Below, one piece after another: positions 13,701 through 28,300 of a stretch of DNA of 64,000 bases. The notes beneath the pieces were generated by a model. That model saw nothing but the letters and a program-made list of their open reading frames with translations, searched no databases and was not told the DNA's origin. Location: assembly GCA_035578175.1 (NCBI GenBank), contig JAQMRL010000004.1, positions 76,497,401 to 76,561,400 on the forward strand, in the 5' to 3' direction. The first letter of the stretch is position 1. Each line of letters begins with the position of its first letter. The stretch is from Catonia carolina (Eukaryota > Arthropoda > Insecta > Hemiptera > Achilidae). Both the position numbers and the translations under genes were made by a program.

Positions 13701-16700
13701 GAATTTATTTGTATACTTTTTAAATGTATTAACTATCCCACTTATTTTCTAGAATAGTTGGGTGTTTTCAATTCTAGAGGAAAGTACCAATTTATAATCA
13801 AAGTTAAATGTTAAAATTTTTTTAAATTAGTTTTCAGATTGAATGGTGTAATGTGATAGGTTATGTAAAAATTTAAATACCTGCAATTGTTTCTAGTAGC
13901 CACTGCGTATTCTGTAGTAATATTCTTTTTTCGTTGTACTTTACTCATTATTCGAGGGTGAATCATATATAAACCGGAATAACGTTTTTTTAATTTGTTG
14001 GGACATGAAAGAAATAAAGACTCATTTATAAATAAATTTTTGAAATGCATCCTGCCAACCATTAATATAAATTACAGTATAAATGAAATTTATCATATTA
14101 CCTTTAGTTGCCTTTTTAGTTTAAAAAACTTACACACATTTCAGTGGTACCACCTTCTTCAGAGCATATTTTAAAAAATTAAAATTTAGAACGGTGTTTC
14201 TATTCAGTCATTTATCTAAATGACTGAATGACTAAAAATTAAAATTTAGAACGGTGTTTCCATTCAGTAATTTATCTAAATGACTGAATGGAAACACCGT
14301 TCTAAATTTTAATTTTAATTAAAATTTAAAACGGTGTTTCTATTCAGTCATTTAGCTAAATTACTGAATGGAAACACCGTTCTAAATTTTAATTTTTAGT
14401 CATTTAGCTAAATGACTGAATGGAAACACCGTTCTAAATTTTAATTTTAATTTTTAAAAATATGCTCTGAAGAAGGTGGTACCACCAAAATGCACGTAAG
14501 TTTTATAAAGCTTCAATAAGCAACCAAAGGTAAGGTGATACATTTCATTTATACTGTAAAATATAAAGACATTTAGTTTTTTTCTACATAATCTCTCAAG
14601 TTCCTAACACATTATTCCCAATGGATGGGTAATTTTTTTATCTTGTCAGCATTAAACGAAGATGGTTGCACCATGACCATATTGGGCACAAAACCTTCAA
14701 CCGCAACATCGTCATAAAAACGTTGACTTCCAAGAAGTAAAAGAATTTTTTTTCCTTCCACAACCATATTCTTCGTATCATCTCGAACTTCCACTACAGA
14801 ATCCCAAATTCCATTGTAAAAGCGCGAGGGAGGACCTCGGACATCGATATCATCAGGAACATTTACAGAGAACATCCACCAGAGACTTTTCGTATCCTGC
14901 CATTTCATGACTTTCTGTAGAAACGCGACTTTTAGCATAAGTTGAACATATTATTGTATAGGTTAGTCCTACCCCACCCAGCCAGATTTTTGTGATATTA
15001 ATTTATATTAATATTACGAAAAATATGGTAATTATTTTGTAATATAATGTTGATATGATTATTGATGTATATATTGGTCTTTAGTCCCTTCCTGCATTTT
15101 TCTGATCCTGGAACTAAATATTTTTTCTAACAACCCTTCTGTAATGTTTCATTGAAGAAACCCAGCCCCATCAAATATCTTTGAACAATCAGGTGGTATC
15201 TCCTACGACATCGTCAAAATTATCTGTTTCAGTTTTCACCTCCCAAGAGCATTTTTCAAGACATGCCTGTTTTGTCTTGTCTAAATTTGGCAGTAGTACC
15301 TGACATTTATAGTTTGACGTTCATATAGAAAATCAATATGTAAAACTTAAAGTTGAAAAATATGATTGCCAAAAACTTTCCATTCGAGAGCCAAGTTTTG
15401 GTTCTCAGTTGACATTGGTTACCTTCATTTTCTATGACTTCTCGCTCTTCCGTAAATTGTTTGTGCCATAAAAACACTTGCAGGCCGCATTGGCGTAGTT
15501 GGTAACATGCTCGCCTCTCATCATGTGGCCTTGGGTTCGAATCCCATTCAGGCATGGCATATTTTCATACATTACAAAAAAAAATCATTTCATCCTTCAC
15601 CGTCTGCATTAGTAGTAATTGCAGAACAGTCGGACGTTAAACCAAAACAAAAAAAAAACACTTGTGTCTTTTTAAGGGTATTATCCCCGAACTGTACCTC
15701 AAGCCTCCTCAAAGTTTCTGATGGTTTTACACTCTCTTTTGTGAGAAATTTAATTATAATTCTTTGTGCAATGGATGACTGTACTTGTTGCTGAGACATC
15801 GTGGTAATTACTGAAGAGGTGGTAGTGTGACGTTCTCTAACGGTGGAATATCTGCTAAGCAACACCACCCATAAATCTCAGTAGCCATACCCCTCTTTGT
15901 TCACCCCACTCTCGGTATGGAAAGAATTCCGGTTTATTTTTGATTCCCCTTCGTATTTAAATACAGCTAACTTTCCATTTAATCTAGTCCTATCAGAGAC
16001 TACACTTCGATACTTCGGAGTGACTTAATTTTATGAGGGAGGGATTCCAACCCATTCGAATCCCGAAGAAGAGCAGGAATACTGCTCTCTACTGAATAAA
16101 GATGTCATGGTGATTGTTTCACAATTTTAAAAGATAAAACAACCTTTCTTTTCCACATTCAAAAGTAAATTTAGCTTTTGTTTCAGAGCAGTAAAAGTGA
16201 ATATAAAATTGTGTTTGCGAGAAAGTATGTGCTATTTGACATAAGACTGTGTTTATCATGAGTAGTTACATGAAGAATTTATTATTACTTTCTCTTGCGT
16301 ATATGAATATATAGGAAGGAAAGTATTGTTTTCATGTCAATTTTAAGAAATCGAGTTTTCACCGGATCTACACGTTTTCAGACCTCCTGAACCCAAAAAA
16401 CATGTTTTTAGCGATTTGTCTGTGTGTGTGTGCATACAAAATATCTCAAAATTGGAACATCGTACGAACTTGAAACTTGAAACTTACGTTACATACCACT
16501 ACCGGACCCGACACGAACATTTTCATCAAAATCGGTCAATCGGAAGTAGTAGTTTATTCGTATAATTTTTCACTTTTTTGCGATTTTCTCAAAAACGGCT
16601 CCTACGATTTTTTTTTTAAATCGCCTTATTTACTACATTTTTTATGCTCTACAAGATAGGATAGGCGCCATGTTTGCTGAAATTCTTGGTGAGGCTGTTT

Positions 16701-19700
16701 TCGCGTAAAAGAATTGTTTTTTTTAAGATTGCGGCTTTAATATGCATTGCAGTGCAAATATTTATAATTAAAAGTTGTAGAGAATTTAAAGTCCTACAAC
16801 TTTTATTTCAAACATTTTTTTGTATTACGCTTAGTTTAGTGGTAATTAGCTCACGAAAACGTGTGAAAAATCTTATTTTTTTAAGATTTCGGCCTTAGTA
16901 ATGCATTTTACGACAAAAGTGTATATAATCAAATTTATAGAAAATTAAAAGATCTACAACTTTTATTTAAAGCATTTTTCTCTACAGAGCCTAGTTTAGC
17001 GTGAAAGAGTGACTTTCCGTATTTTTAAGTTAAACTAAGGTTGATTTTCATTTTGCGTCTTTCACTCATTTTTAAATTAGGTTATGTTATTAAAGTTAGT
17101 TTTTTGTTTATTTCTAATGTTTTATTAATAATGTTAGGTTTATTGTAAATTTTTGCAGTGGCAAGAGAAAGTTGTGTGAGTGTTTCACACCAGATTTTTA
17201 ATTAACAATCAGGTGAGTATTTTAATCGATCGTTACTAAAATATATTTCTCTCTGTTTATCTGTACATTTTCATCAGGTTTGGTCACAGTGTGACGAAGT
17301 TCAAGATTATGTCACAGTGTACGATGGTTATACGACAAGAGATCCTGTCCTTCTTAAATTCTGTGGGGGTGGATCTGCTGTACCCGAAGCGATATCGAGT
17401 GGTCCAGAACTTCTTGTCGAGTTCTCTACGTCTCCTTATGGAACATTTCTGTATCCGTCACCACCTTTGCCTCTCCATGGATTTCAATTGCAAGTTCAGG
17501 TCAGTCTAAAATTTATTTTAACTGACTATTAATAATAATAATAATACAGAAATCTCATGCCTTGCTTTTGCTGATGACCTTGCCATACTTGCTGATGATG
17601 AAGAAACAGCAATCAAACAGATAGAGGTCCTTAAGGAATGTGCAGAGAAAGTAGGTTTACAAATCTCCTTCGAAAAGACAAAATTCTTCTGCTCAAAATT
17701 AGATGTACTAAACCTTAACACAAAATATGGAAAGATAATGAAAGTCAAACATTTTAAATACTTAGGCGAGATCCTGGAACCTACAGGTGGAGAGAAGATT
17801 GCACTGAAAACTCGACTGCAGAAAATTAAGGGGGCATATGGCATGATGCATGACATTTACAATAAGAAATTTATGTCCATTAAGGTGAAGATTAAGCACT
17901 ACAGCTCAGTCATTACACCAGCAGCATTATATGCAAGTGAGACCCTTACATTCCACAACAAAGGTGATATTGAAAACATACAGAAGGAAGAACGGAAGAT
18001 CATGAGGAAAATTCTAGGTCCAAAATGGAGGTATCTGGAAAGAGACCCGTTGGGCGTCCCAGAAGAAGATGGACTGACCAAATAAGGGATGATCTCCTAA
18101 CAAAAGGAATGACACTACAGGATATCAGAATACAAAAGGTATATCAAGACAGAGATAGATGGAGGCATATCGTCCACTCAAATCCTATCCGGCCTGCTGG
18201 AAGGATACCCAGATGATGATGATGACGATATCTAACCTAGCGGCAGACATACGGAAAAGAAGGCTGCAATTCTATGGAGACACATCTGTAGACTCCCCCC
18301 AACATGACTTACTAACAAGATTCTTACTTACATACAAAAAGTTTAATCAATAACACCATGGGTTACACAAGTGAAAATAGACTTACATAAGACACAAATA
18401 GACCCAACAGGTATTGGAAACAGAAATACATTCAGAAACAGAATAAACGAGTGGAATGTGATGTCAGAGAATGAGGTCCTTAGGAAGACAGGGACAAAGT
18501 GAACAGAACAGAGGAAGCAAACATATGGGGAAAGAATAAAAGAAGTATGGAAAATGAGAAAGAATTCCCAAAAATGAGTCGGAATGCTTTGCGCAATCCA
18601 TCAGGGTCCATACGCACATAATAATAATAATGGCCCCCTCCATAGTGTAGTGGTAGCACCCTAGCCTACAACGTGGAGGTCCCAGGTTTGATTCCCGGAT
18701 AGAGTCTGGAAATTTTCACTAGTTAAAACCCACCATAGTTGCTAATAACCGAACTGTTGATGAAACTCAAAATATTAACTAAAAACAGTTTAAAATATAG
18801 AAATAGTGTATTTTTACTTTCCCTTGTCCTATATGAATATACAGGGAAAAGTATTGGTTTCATGTCGATTTTTCGAATTCAAGGTTTCACTGACAATAAA
18901 CTTTTTCGGGCCCTCGAACCCAAAAAAAAACATGTTTCTAGTGATTGGTATGTGTGTGTGTGTGTGTGTGAACAAAATAGCTTAAGAATGGAATATCATA
19001 GCAAGTTGAAACTTGGAATATAAGTTAGGTACGACTCTAAGTTAGGTATACCTGGTAATATAAGTTAGGTAGACCTGACGTAAACATTTTCATCAAAATC
19101 AGTCAACCATCTGAGTTTTCACTTTGTTGCAATTTCCTCAAAAATTAATTTTTTTTAAATTGCCTCATTGCTACATTTTTTTATGCTCTTGCGTTAAAAA
19201 AATTGTTTTTGTTTTTAGATTGCGGCCTTAATGTACATTTTAGGGCAAAAGTGTATATAATAACAGTTCTAGGTTTCTACAACTTGTATTACAAACATCT
19301 TGTTCTACAACGCTTAGTTTAGTGTCAATCAGTGATTTTCTGAATTTTTTTTATCACAATCAGTAAAAAATGGGATTTTTGGAAATTTTGGCCTTATTAT
19401 GCATTCAACAACAAAAGTGTAGGTATTATAAAATCAAAGTTATAGAAAAAAATTTTAAAAATGTACAACTTTTATTTCAAGCCTTTTTTTCTACAGAGTT
19501 TAGTTTTGCGCCAGTTAGTGATTGTACATATTTTTAAGTTCTACAGAGGTTTTTATTCATTTTACATTAGGAGGAGAAAGTAGTGTGGGTGTTTCATACC
19601 AGATTTTTCATGTATAGGTCTAATTTTAGACCAGGTAAAGCAAATTGAGACATTTATGGAAGATCTTTTTGCAGGCCCACACTTTCAGCATTCATTCACT

Positions 19701-22700
19701 GTAGGCTTTACATTTTTCTTCCATCCATCAAGTGTTTTACATTTGTTTTTTCTCTTTATGACAGTCCCTAAGGTCAGTAATCAGTTAACTGAGCTTCGTC
19801 CAGTTAAATGTGGAATATTTTAGACTTGTATACACGGATAGAAATACCATTTGCTGCAGTTGATTATCCAAGGAAAAATAGGAGGAGAAGAATGTAGGGA
19901 GATCGAACAACATCTTTGGTAAAAAATCTACGAGGCTGTTATAATTGCTCGGCTGTAGAACTATTATGGGCAGCAGTGTGTAAAGAAAAAATTTTTGTTA
20001 TGTTCGCCAACCTTAAATAGGATAAGACACCCAAAAAAGATCTTCTGCCTGTGTGGCTTTTATTACGGTTTGCCCATTACCATTTTTGTTGAGGTATTTT
20101 GTTGTTTCTTGTCTTACACTTTAGTGTTGTTTTTGTTTACATTTATTCATTTTTCTTTTGGTGTTTCAATGTTATCCCTATCATAGATCTTTCTGTTGTT
20201 GTTTAGGTCATCAGCCGAAAAGCTGGTTTGAACCTCTAGAGGCTTTACGGAGTAAAACGAGGAATGAAGTGGTTTACCATTCCTTCCTCACTAAGTGGAA
20301 AAGTATGCTTATCAGCATGCTATACCCTCTGAAAAGCATCTAATTTCCACCCTGAAAATGACACCATTACTTCATTCACCACAGGGTCTGGCTGTATAAT
20401 GAAATTATTAACTCTCAGAGGAGATAACTCTGAGTTGTGTCTTTAACACCTATACCTCTTCTGTTCTTAAATGCTTCAGGCATATAATTGGCTGACCATG
20501 TGATAAGAAACAGAACTAATTTTTGTGGCCCTGGAACTAGCAGATCGAGTGCAAATAATTTAACACCACCTGCCTGTTATAGGCAAAGATATTTATATGA
20601 TGCATGATTTTACCAATTTGCTAATATTCTTCATAGTAAACACCCGTATTTGCACACTATACATGAATCAAATACCATGTTTTCCAATGATGGTTTATTG
20701 TACATAAAATAATACATTTTCATTATTTTCTCAGGTACGATTTGTCGATCAAGATTCTCCGAAATACGCCCGCAACAAACGCTGCGAGTTTTGGTTGAGA
20801 GGTGCTGGTAAAGGTACTTTAGAAAGTCCGCATCATTCACTTTCGGCAAATACAACCTGTCTTTACCATTTACAAGGTGCTGAACCGGGAACTACTCCTC
20901 CGCCACGCCATATTGAATTATTACGGAGACGTCCAAATTTAGCTCGGTACCGTGTCTGGTTAGCGGTGCTTAAATACCATGTGGCTGCTGTTAGCGAAGA
21001 AGAACCTTGTGCGACTAGACTTCAAATTTGGGATGGAAATGTGAAAGCTGCGCCTGCTTGTAATGATATATTCTGGTTAGTATTACGTTCTTTTAAAAGT
21101 CTCTTTTAACGGGAAATGTAATTGGGTATTTGAAAAACAATCAATATTTTGTTTTGTAACCTAAAATATTCATTACTTTTTATCTTCTTCTTCTTAAGGT
21201 GCCAATCCGTTTCGAATGTTGGACACCATCATGGCGATCCTCTTTTTGTCAACTGCAGCTCTAAACAGTTGCGGAGTAGTTTTATTGAACCAGGTTCTAA
21301 GGTTCTTTAACCAGGATATACTTCTTCAACCTGGGCCCCTTTACTTTTTATTACTTTTTATAAAATGGTGTATTAAATTTTTATACAATTTTTATGAATA
21401 TATATAATCAATGATGCATAACTAAGTAATGTTTCACCCACCGGTTTTGTGTAGTGGTAAAGTTGTCGCCATGAGTCAGCTGTTCAACAGGTGATTTTCA
21501 AAGATGAAGGTTCCATGGTTCTAGTCTTAGTAGAGGTAGTAACATTTTTATGTATTTAAATACTAGGCAATTGTTACCAGTGTAATTTGATGGTTCAGGT
21601 TTTATTAACAGTAATTTTTCAGGAATGGTCGACCTGTGTCACAGTTCATACACATCACCCTCATCTCATTTGGTCATGGGGTTGCTAATTGTCCTTAAAT
21701 TGAACAGATTGCAACATACACACATTGTTGTTTAATTCATCAGTCGAAAGGCTGGTTTGAACCTCTAAAGGTTTTACTAAGTAAAACGAAGAGTGAGGTG
21801 GTTTACCTATGCTTTCCTCACTGAGTGAAAAAATTACGCTTATCAGCATGCCGAGCCCTCTGAAAAACACATATTTTCCTCTCTGCAAATGACACCTTCA
21901 CTTCATTCACCGCAGGATCTGGCTGTATAATGAAATTCATTACTTTCAGAGGAGACAACTCTGATTAGTGTCTTTTGCACCTCTACCTCTTCTGTTCTGA
22001 AATGATTCAGTCATTTAGTTGGCTGACCATGTGATAAGAAACAGAACTATTTATTTTAGCCCAGCAACGAAAAGATTGAGTGTAAATAAATTGACACTCC
22101 AGCTGTCTGTTATGGGCATATACACACATTAGAGATTAAAAAAATAATGTTTAAAAAAATGTATAAAAAATTCCAATTTGTGTGGGAAATTTTATCTTAG
22201 AAAAAGAATATTTTGTTTTTATTACATACTGTAACACTGTTAGTTTACAACCAAATACTGAGCTTACCTTAACGTTTTTAAATGATTTTTGTTGATGTAG
22301 GAATTCTCTAAATTCCTTTTTCCATATAAATGACTGATTATGTCAGAAACCATTGGAGGTTATGTCAGAAACCATTGGAGGTTACAAACTAAAAATTTTG
22401 GGAGTACATTATTTACACTCATTCTAAAATGTTGTTGGTTGTCAAATTATTTTTAAATACAGTCGATGCCGGATAATTGGTCCACTGGTTAATTGGGGCA
22501 GCCGTTTTTTTGGGACAGTTCTTTAATGAACAAAAAGAGAACGGGATTTTACATTGATAAGCACTCCGTTTATTCGGTCCATAATGCCGCTTATTGGGGC
22601 CAGTCTGATGTATGTACGTACAGTATTTATACCGGGTGATTCAAAACTATACGGCAATCTCTTGGGATCTCATTCTATAGCTAAAAATAAGAAAAAAACT

Positions 22701-25325
22701 TCATATAAACATATGCATGAAAACGCTTAGTTAGCGAGTTACGGCTAGCGAAAAATTTCACCTAGAACTCTGTACCCTCGGTGAAGTGAGGCCGTATAAA
22801 AATGTTGAATTTAGTTACAAAGACACAAATACGATTGTTTCTTATGTTTTTTTAATCTAAAAAATTGAATAAAATTGGTTGCAGAGCTGTAAATGCAATA
22901 CTTTCAGAGATATCTTACATAAAACACAAGAATTGGTGCACAGAAATAACACATTTTTGTGTTTAACGTAAGATTACTTCCATAAATGAAAATAAAGGTG
23001 TATTTTTTCTTAAATAAATTTGTAGAAAATTTAATTCTGAAAAGATTCATGTGAATTACTCAGGAAAAAATCAATAATAGATATTGAAATTTCGCTTTAT
23101 TTAAAATCAAAACAGACGCACGTAAAATGCACATTCTTAAATGCATAAAATATTAACTAATATTTAGGTTGGGAGTAACAGTTGATCATGTATTCAATTT
23201 TTATTCTCTACAAGATAGGGTAGGCGCCATGTTTGCTGAAATTCTTGGTGAGGGTGTTTTCACGTAAAAAAAGTGTTTTTTTTTTAAGATTACGGCTTTA
23301 ATATGTACTATAGTGCAAACATTTATATAATAAAAAGTTGTAGAGAATTTAAAATTCTACAACTTTTATTTCAAACATTTTTCTTGTATAACGCTTAGTT
23401 TAGTGGTAATTAGCGATTTTCTGTTTTTTTTTCTCACGAAAACGTGTGAAAAATCGATTTTTTTCTTTAAGATTTCAGCCTTATAATGCATTTTTACGAC
23501 AAAAGTGTACATAATTAAATTTATAGGAAATTAAAAGATCTACAAACTTTTATTTAATGCATTTTTGTCTACAGAGCCTAGTTTAGCGTGAAAGATTGAT
23601 TTTCTGAATTTTAAGCCAAACTGAGGTTGATTTTCATTTTGCATCTTTCACTTATGATTAAAATAAGGTTATGTTTTTTGTTTATTTCTAATGTTTTATT
23701 ACTAATGTTAGGTGTATTGTTATATATTTGCATTGGCAAGAGAAAGTTGTGTGAGTGTTTCACACCAGATTTTTTTTTTCATGTGTAAATGGATAGAACT
23801 TTTTGGGACAAAAGTGTACGACATCAGTTGTTCACTGCATTTTAACCAAGTATTTTTACATGAGAAAGCATTTAGTTGAATCATCTATTTCAAAAATTTG
23901 GCGTGGAAAACAAATATCTTAACCAATTATTTATATTTTTCTTGGTCAAACTTTTATGAACAGAAGTTACCTATAGTTTTCTCTAAACATATAAATTTTA
24001 ATTATTCTTTTTTGTTGTTTCAGCGATAAAGATAATACTCATGGGACTGTGATATACAATGGTAATAAACCAAACCTTACTCTACTCGCGAAATATTGCA
24101 AAGATCATGTTCCTCGTAGTTGCGATCATTCATTATTAATTAATAGTACAAGATCGACACGTCCGTGTTCACTTTCTGAGAGTTTTTTATCGACTGGTGA
24201 CGCTTTAACACTTGAACTTAAAATTACAGAAGCAACTACGTTGAGGTAAGTAACAAAGATTAAACTAAAATTCTTACTTTTCACCCTGGAAATGACACCT
24301 TGACTTCATTCACACTTCTAGCCCTGGCTGTATAATGAAATTCATTACTCAGAGGAGATAATTGTGACTAAAGTCTTTTACTCCTCTACCTCTTCTGTTC
24401 GTAAATGCTTCAGTCGTATAATTGGCTGACCATGTGATAAGAAATAGAACTATTTTTTGTAGCTGTGGAACAAGCAGATCAAGTGTGAATTATTTAACAC
24501 TCCACCTGCCTGTTATTGATATAGAAAATTTTTATTAATTGATAAAATTAGTAGAAGATAACTAATCTTGTATGGTCATCTGTAAAGAATGCAAAGAAAA
24601 CAGGTTGTGACAGAAGATTTGTGTAAGGGTTTCAGGTTTTTAATTTTATATTCATAAGTTTTATTAACCCGAGATTTATAAACATTTGTCTGACAGACGT
24701 CAATGCTCGGGAGATATTACCCATAGCAAATTTTTGAGTCAGAGGAAACAACTGTCCTTTTCAGTATTCCCCTTTTTTGTCTTTTAGTTAGTGTTGTTCT
24801 TGTCCTCGCACGTGCAGCTTGCTTTGTTTTGGAGATAATTAATTGCCGTCGCCTATCAGACGAGTGTTTTTGTATAATGTACATTGAAATATTAGGCGAA
24901 AAAAGGAATATAGCTGAAATATTAGGCGAATCAACGTTTTTTACTGAAGATCAACCACAACCTGCACAGGGAAGAAAGATTTGTGCCTATTACCCTTTAA
25001 AGAAAAAAGAATGACTCGCTATTAATGTAATGACTGCAAAAATTATATGTATTTGGAACATTTTAGAAATTTTTTTTCAGTGTTGTGAATAACAAAATCA
25101 ATTTCCTTTTCGTCAAATTATGTGAAAAATGTATGAAGATGAGCACAGAAATTTTTCTTTAATATTAATTTTTCTATTTATTTTTCCGATTTTTACTTTC
25201 TCTTGCCTATATGAATATATAGGAAGGAAAGTATTGTTTTCATGTTGATTTTTGGAAATCAAGTTCTCACTGAATCTGCACATTTTCAGACCCCCTGAAC
25301 CCAAAAAACATGTTTTTAGCGATTG

Positions 25326-25363
<38 letters not shown>

Positions 25364-28300
25364 GTGTGTGTATACAAAATATCTCAAGAACGGAACATTG
25401 TGCGAACTTGAAACTGAAGTTACATACCTCTATTTGACCCGACACAAACATCTTCATCAAAATCTGTCAACCGGAAGTAGTAGTTTATTCGTGTAATTTT
25501 TCACGTTTTTGCGATTAAAAAAACCCAGAAACAGAACTATTTTTTGTAGCCCTGGACTACCATATAGAGTGCAATAAATTTAACACTCCACCTGTCCGTT
25601 ATGGGCAAAATAATTATTCTAGATGAGAGACTGAAAATTCATGAGAGGTACTGGTGAAGCCATTTGGAATGGATAAGGGAGGACCCTGTGTTAAGCGTAC
25701 AAGTACAAACTCACCAGTAAAAGAGTGTTAGACACTCAAGAAGGAGACTGTTTCCAGAACAGGCCGAGTTGCCTAATCCATGAAAAGAAGAATTAAATAT
25801 TTATTTGTGTATTTTTGATGCTCATAATTTAAAAGCATTTTCAATTTTCCAGGCCTGTTTCTTTTCGTGCATTATACGAATTTGTTGATTTGCATCAAGA
25901 TGGTGAGCCTTTTGGTACTGGACCATGTTCAAGAAGGTTTGTGAGTCGTTCACAAGGTGTTGCTACTACAACTCAAACATTTGGCTCTCCAAAAGATGTG
26001 TTTTTATATGGCCGAGGAGGATCAACAAATCTAAGGTATTTGTGTTGTATTGTTGTTGTTGTTTTGAAGTCAGTCGAAAGGCTGGTTTGAACTTTTAGTG
26101 GATTAATTAAGTAAAGCAAGGAGTGAGGTGATATACCCACAGTGAGGGGGAGTCTAAATTTGTGTTTTATATTAAAGGTGACTGATATTGACAATTTGTT
26201 TTACGTGATGTTTCTTTTTCATGCTTTTAAGAGATTAAATGTTGAATACTGACTTACCTTATACTCTTTTTGAGTTTTGTATGGATTACAATTTTAATTT
26301 TTTTTTTTTTTTTTTTTGTATATACAAGGTGTGGCTATTAAATAACGAAACTGACGTTGTTAAAAATTTAATTTTTATTTTATACATAATCACTTATTTT
26401 CACTTTCAATATACACTCCTTCTCTATTCCTACAACGCTCCATCTGAATTTTCCATTGTTGGAAACAGTGCTGGAAGTCATCTTCTGTCAGCTCCTTCAG
26501 GACACGTGCCGCTTTCTCTTTTACAGCTTCCACAGACTTAAATCTTGTCCCTTTTAATGCAGATTTCATCTTAGGGAACAGGTAGATACAGGGAACAGGT
26601 TGATTTCTGCCTTCTTGTTTCTTGCATTTTTCCGTAAATTTAGATTTTTAACACTAGGTACATTTTTCTCAGAAACCAATAAACTTACCAGGCTGAAATT
26701 TTTACCAGTTAATTATCTTGTATATCCACATATACCAACATTTTTATGACTTCCTCAGGTGCTCCAAAAATTAGTAATACACAAAAAACGTAGAACACAA
26801 TTTGTAAAAATTTTATGTTATTCGTTATATTTTTAAAACAAATGGTATGGTCCAAAGATTAAATTGAAAAAATGTCAGTAGCTCGAGAAGAAACCCGACA
26901 CCTATAGTGTGTAAAATTTAATTTCCCTATCTTTTACCAATCCTATGAAAAATGCACCTAAAAATGGTAAATTTAACATTGGCGGGATACAAAGTATAGT
27001 CTCCCCTTAACCTTTTAACTACTGAGTTTTTTACTTTCTCTTGCCTATATGAATATATAGGAAGGAAAGTATTGTTTTCATGTCGATTTTTCGAAATCGA
27101 GTTTTCACCGGATCTATACGTTTTCAGACCCCCTGAACCCAAAAAACATGTTTTTAGCGATTGGTCTGTGTGTCTGTGTGTGAACAGAATATCTCAAGAA
27201 CGGAACATCGTACGAACTTGAAACTTGAAACTTAAGTTACATACCACTACCGGACGCGACACGAACATTTTCATCAAAATCGGTCAACCGGAAGTAGTAG
27301 TTTATTCGTATAATTTTTCAGTTTTTTGCGATTTTCTCAAAAACTGGTCCTACGATTTTTTTTTAAATCGCCTATTTTACTCAATTTTTTATTCTCTACA
27401 AGATAGGGTAGGCGCCATGTTTGCTGAAATTCTCGGTGAGGCTGTTTTCACGTAAAAACGTTGTTTTTTTTAAGATTACGGCTTTAATATAAATTTTAGC
27501 GCAAAAACTTATATAATAAAAGTTGTAGAGAATTTAAAAACCTACAACTTCTGTTTCAAACATTTTTTTGTATAACGCTTAGTTTAGCGGTAATTTGCGA
27601 TTTTCTGTTTTTTTTCTCACGAAAACGTGAGAAAAATCGATTTTTTTAACATTTCGGTCTTAGTATGCATTTTACGACAAAAGTGTATATAATTAAATTT
27701 ATAGAAAATTAAAAGATCTACAACTTTTGTTTAGAGCATTTTTCTCTACAGAGCCTAGTTTAGCGTGAAAGCGTGATTTTCCGTATTTTTAAGCCAAACC
27801 GAGTTCGATTGTCATTTTGCGTCATTCACTCATGATTAAAATAAGGTTATGTTTTTGAGGTTAGTTTTTGTTCATTTCTAATGTTTTAATACTAATGTTA
27901 GGTTTATTGTTAATTATTTGCATTGGCAAGAGAAAGTTGTGTGAGTGTTTCACACCAGATTTTTAAAGGAAATAAAGCTTGCACAGATTACGTATTTTCA
28001 TTACACTTCATACCATGATTAAGCTAAATTTCATTTTAGTTTAAATTTAAATTTAAATTAGTTTGTCTTGAATTTTTAGTTTTCAGTATCTTTAGTTTTT
28101 AATTTTTTCATGTTTTTTGTAATATTTAGTTTTATGTGTTTGTTACAAAATAAGTTGTAATTTAAAATCTGCAATAATGTAATAAAAATTAATTGAGTAC
28201 ATCTTTCGGCCAAAGGCTGTTGACAGTGACAGAATTGTGTTCTATAGTCAAAGTCAATTCCTGTAAAATTCTTTGTTGTTATCCTCATTATCATTCTTCT

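Noticed and set aside
15307..15555. Frame reading PEWDSNPRPHDERRACYQLR as a protein
   Set aside because: This is the antisense translation of the SINE-D tRNA head (box B region), joined to the mariner relic; not a separate gene.
15483..15556. Functional tRNA genes at SINE-D, SINE-C or SINE-G heads
   Set aside because: Boxes A and B are good, but acceptor stems do not pair properly and each is followed by a shared SINE body and A-rich tail.
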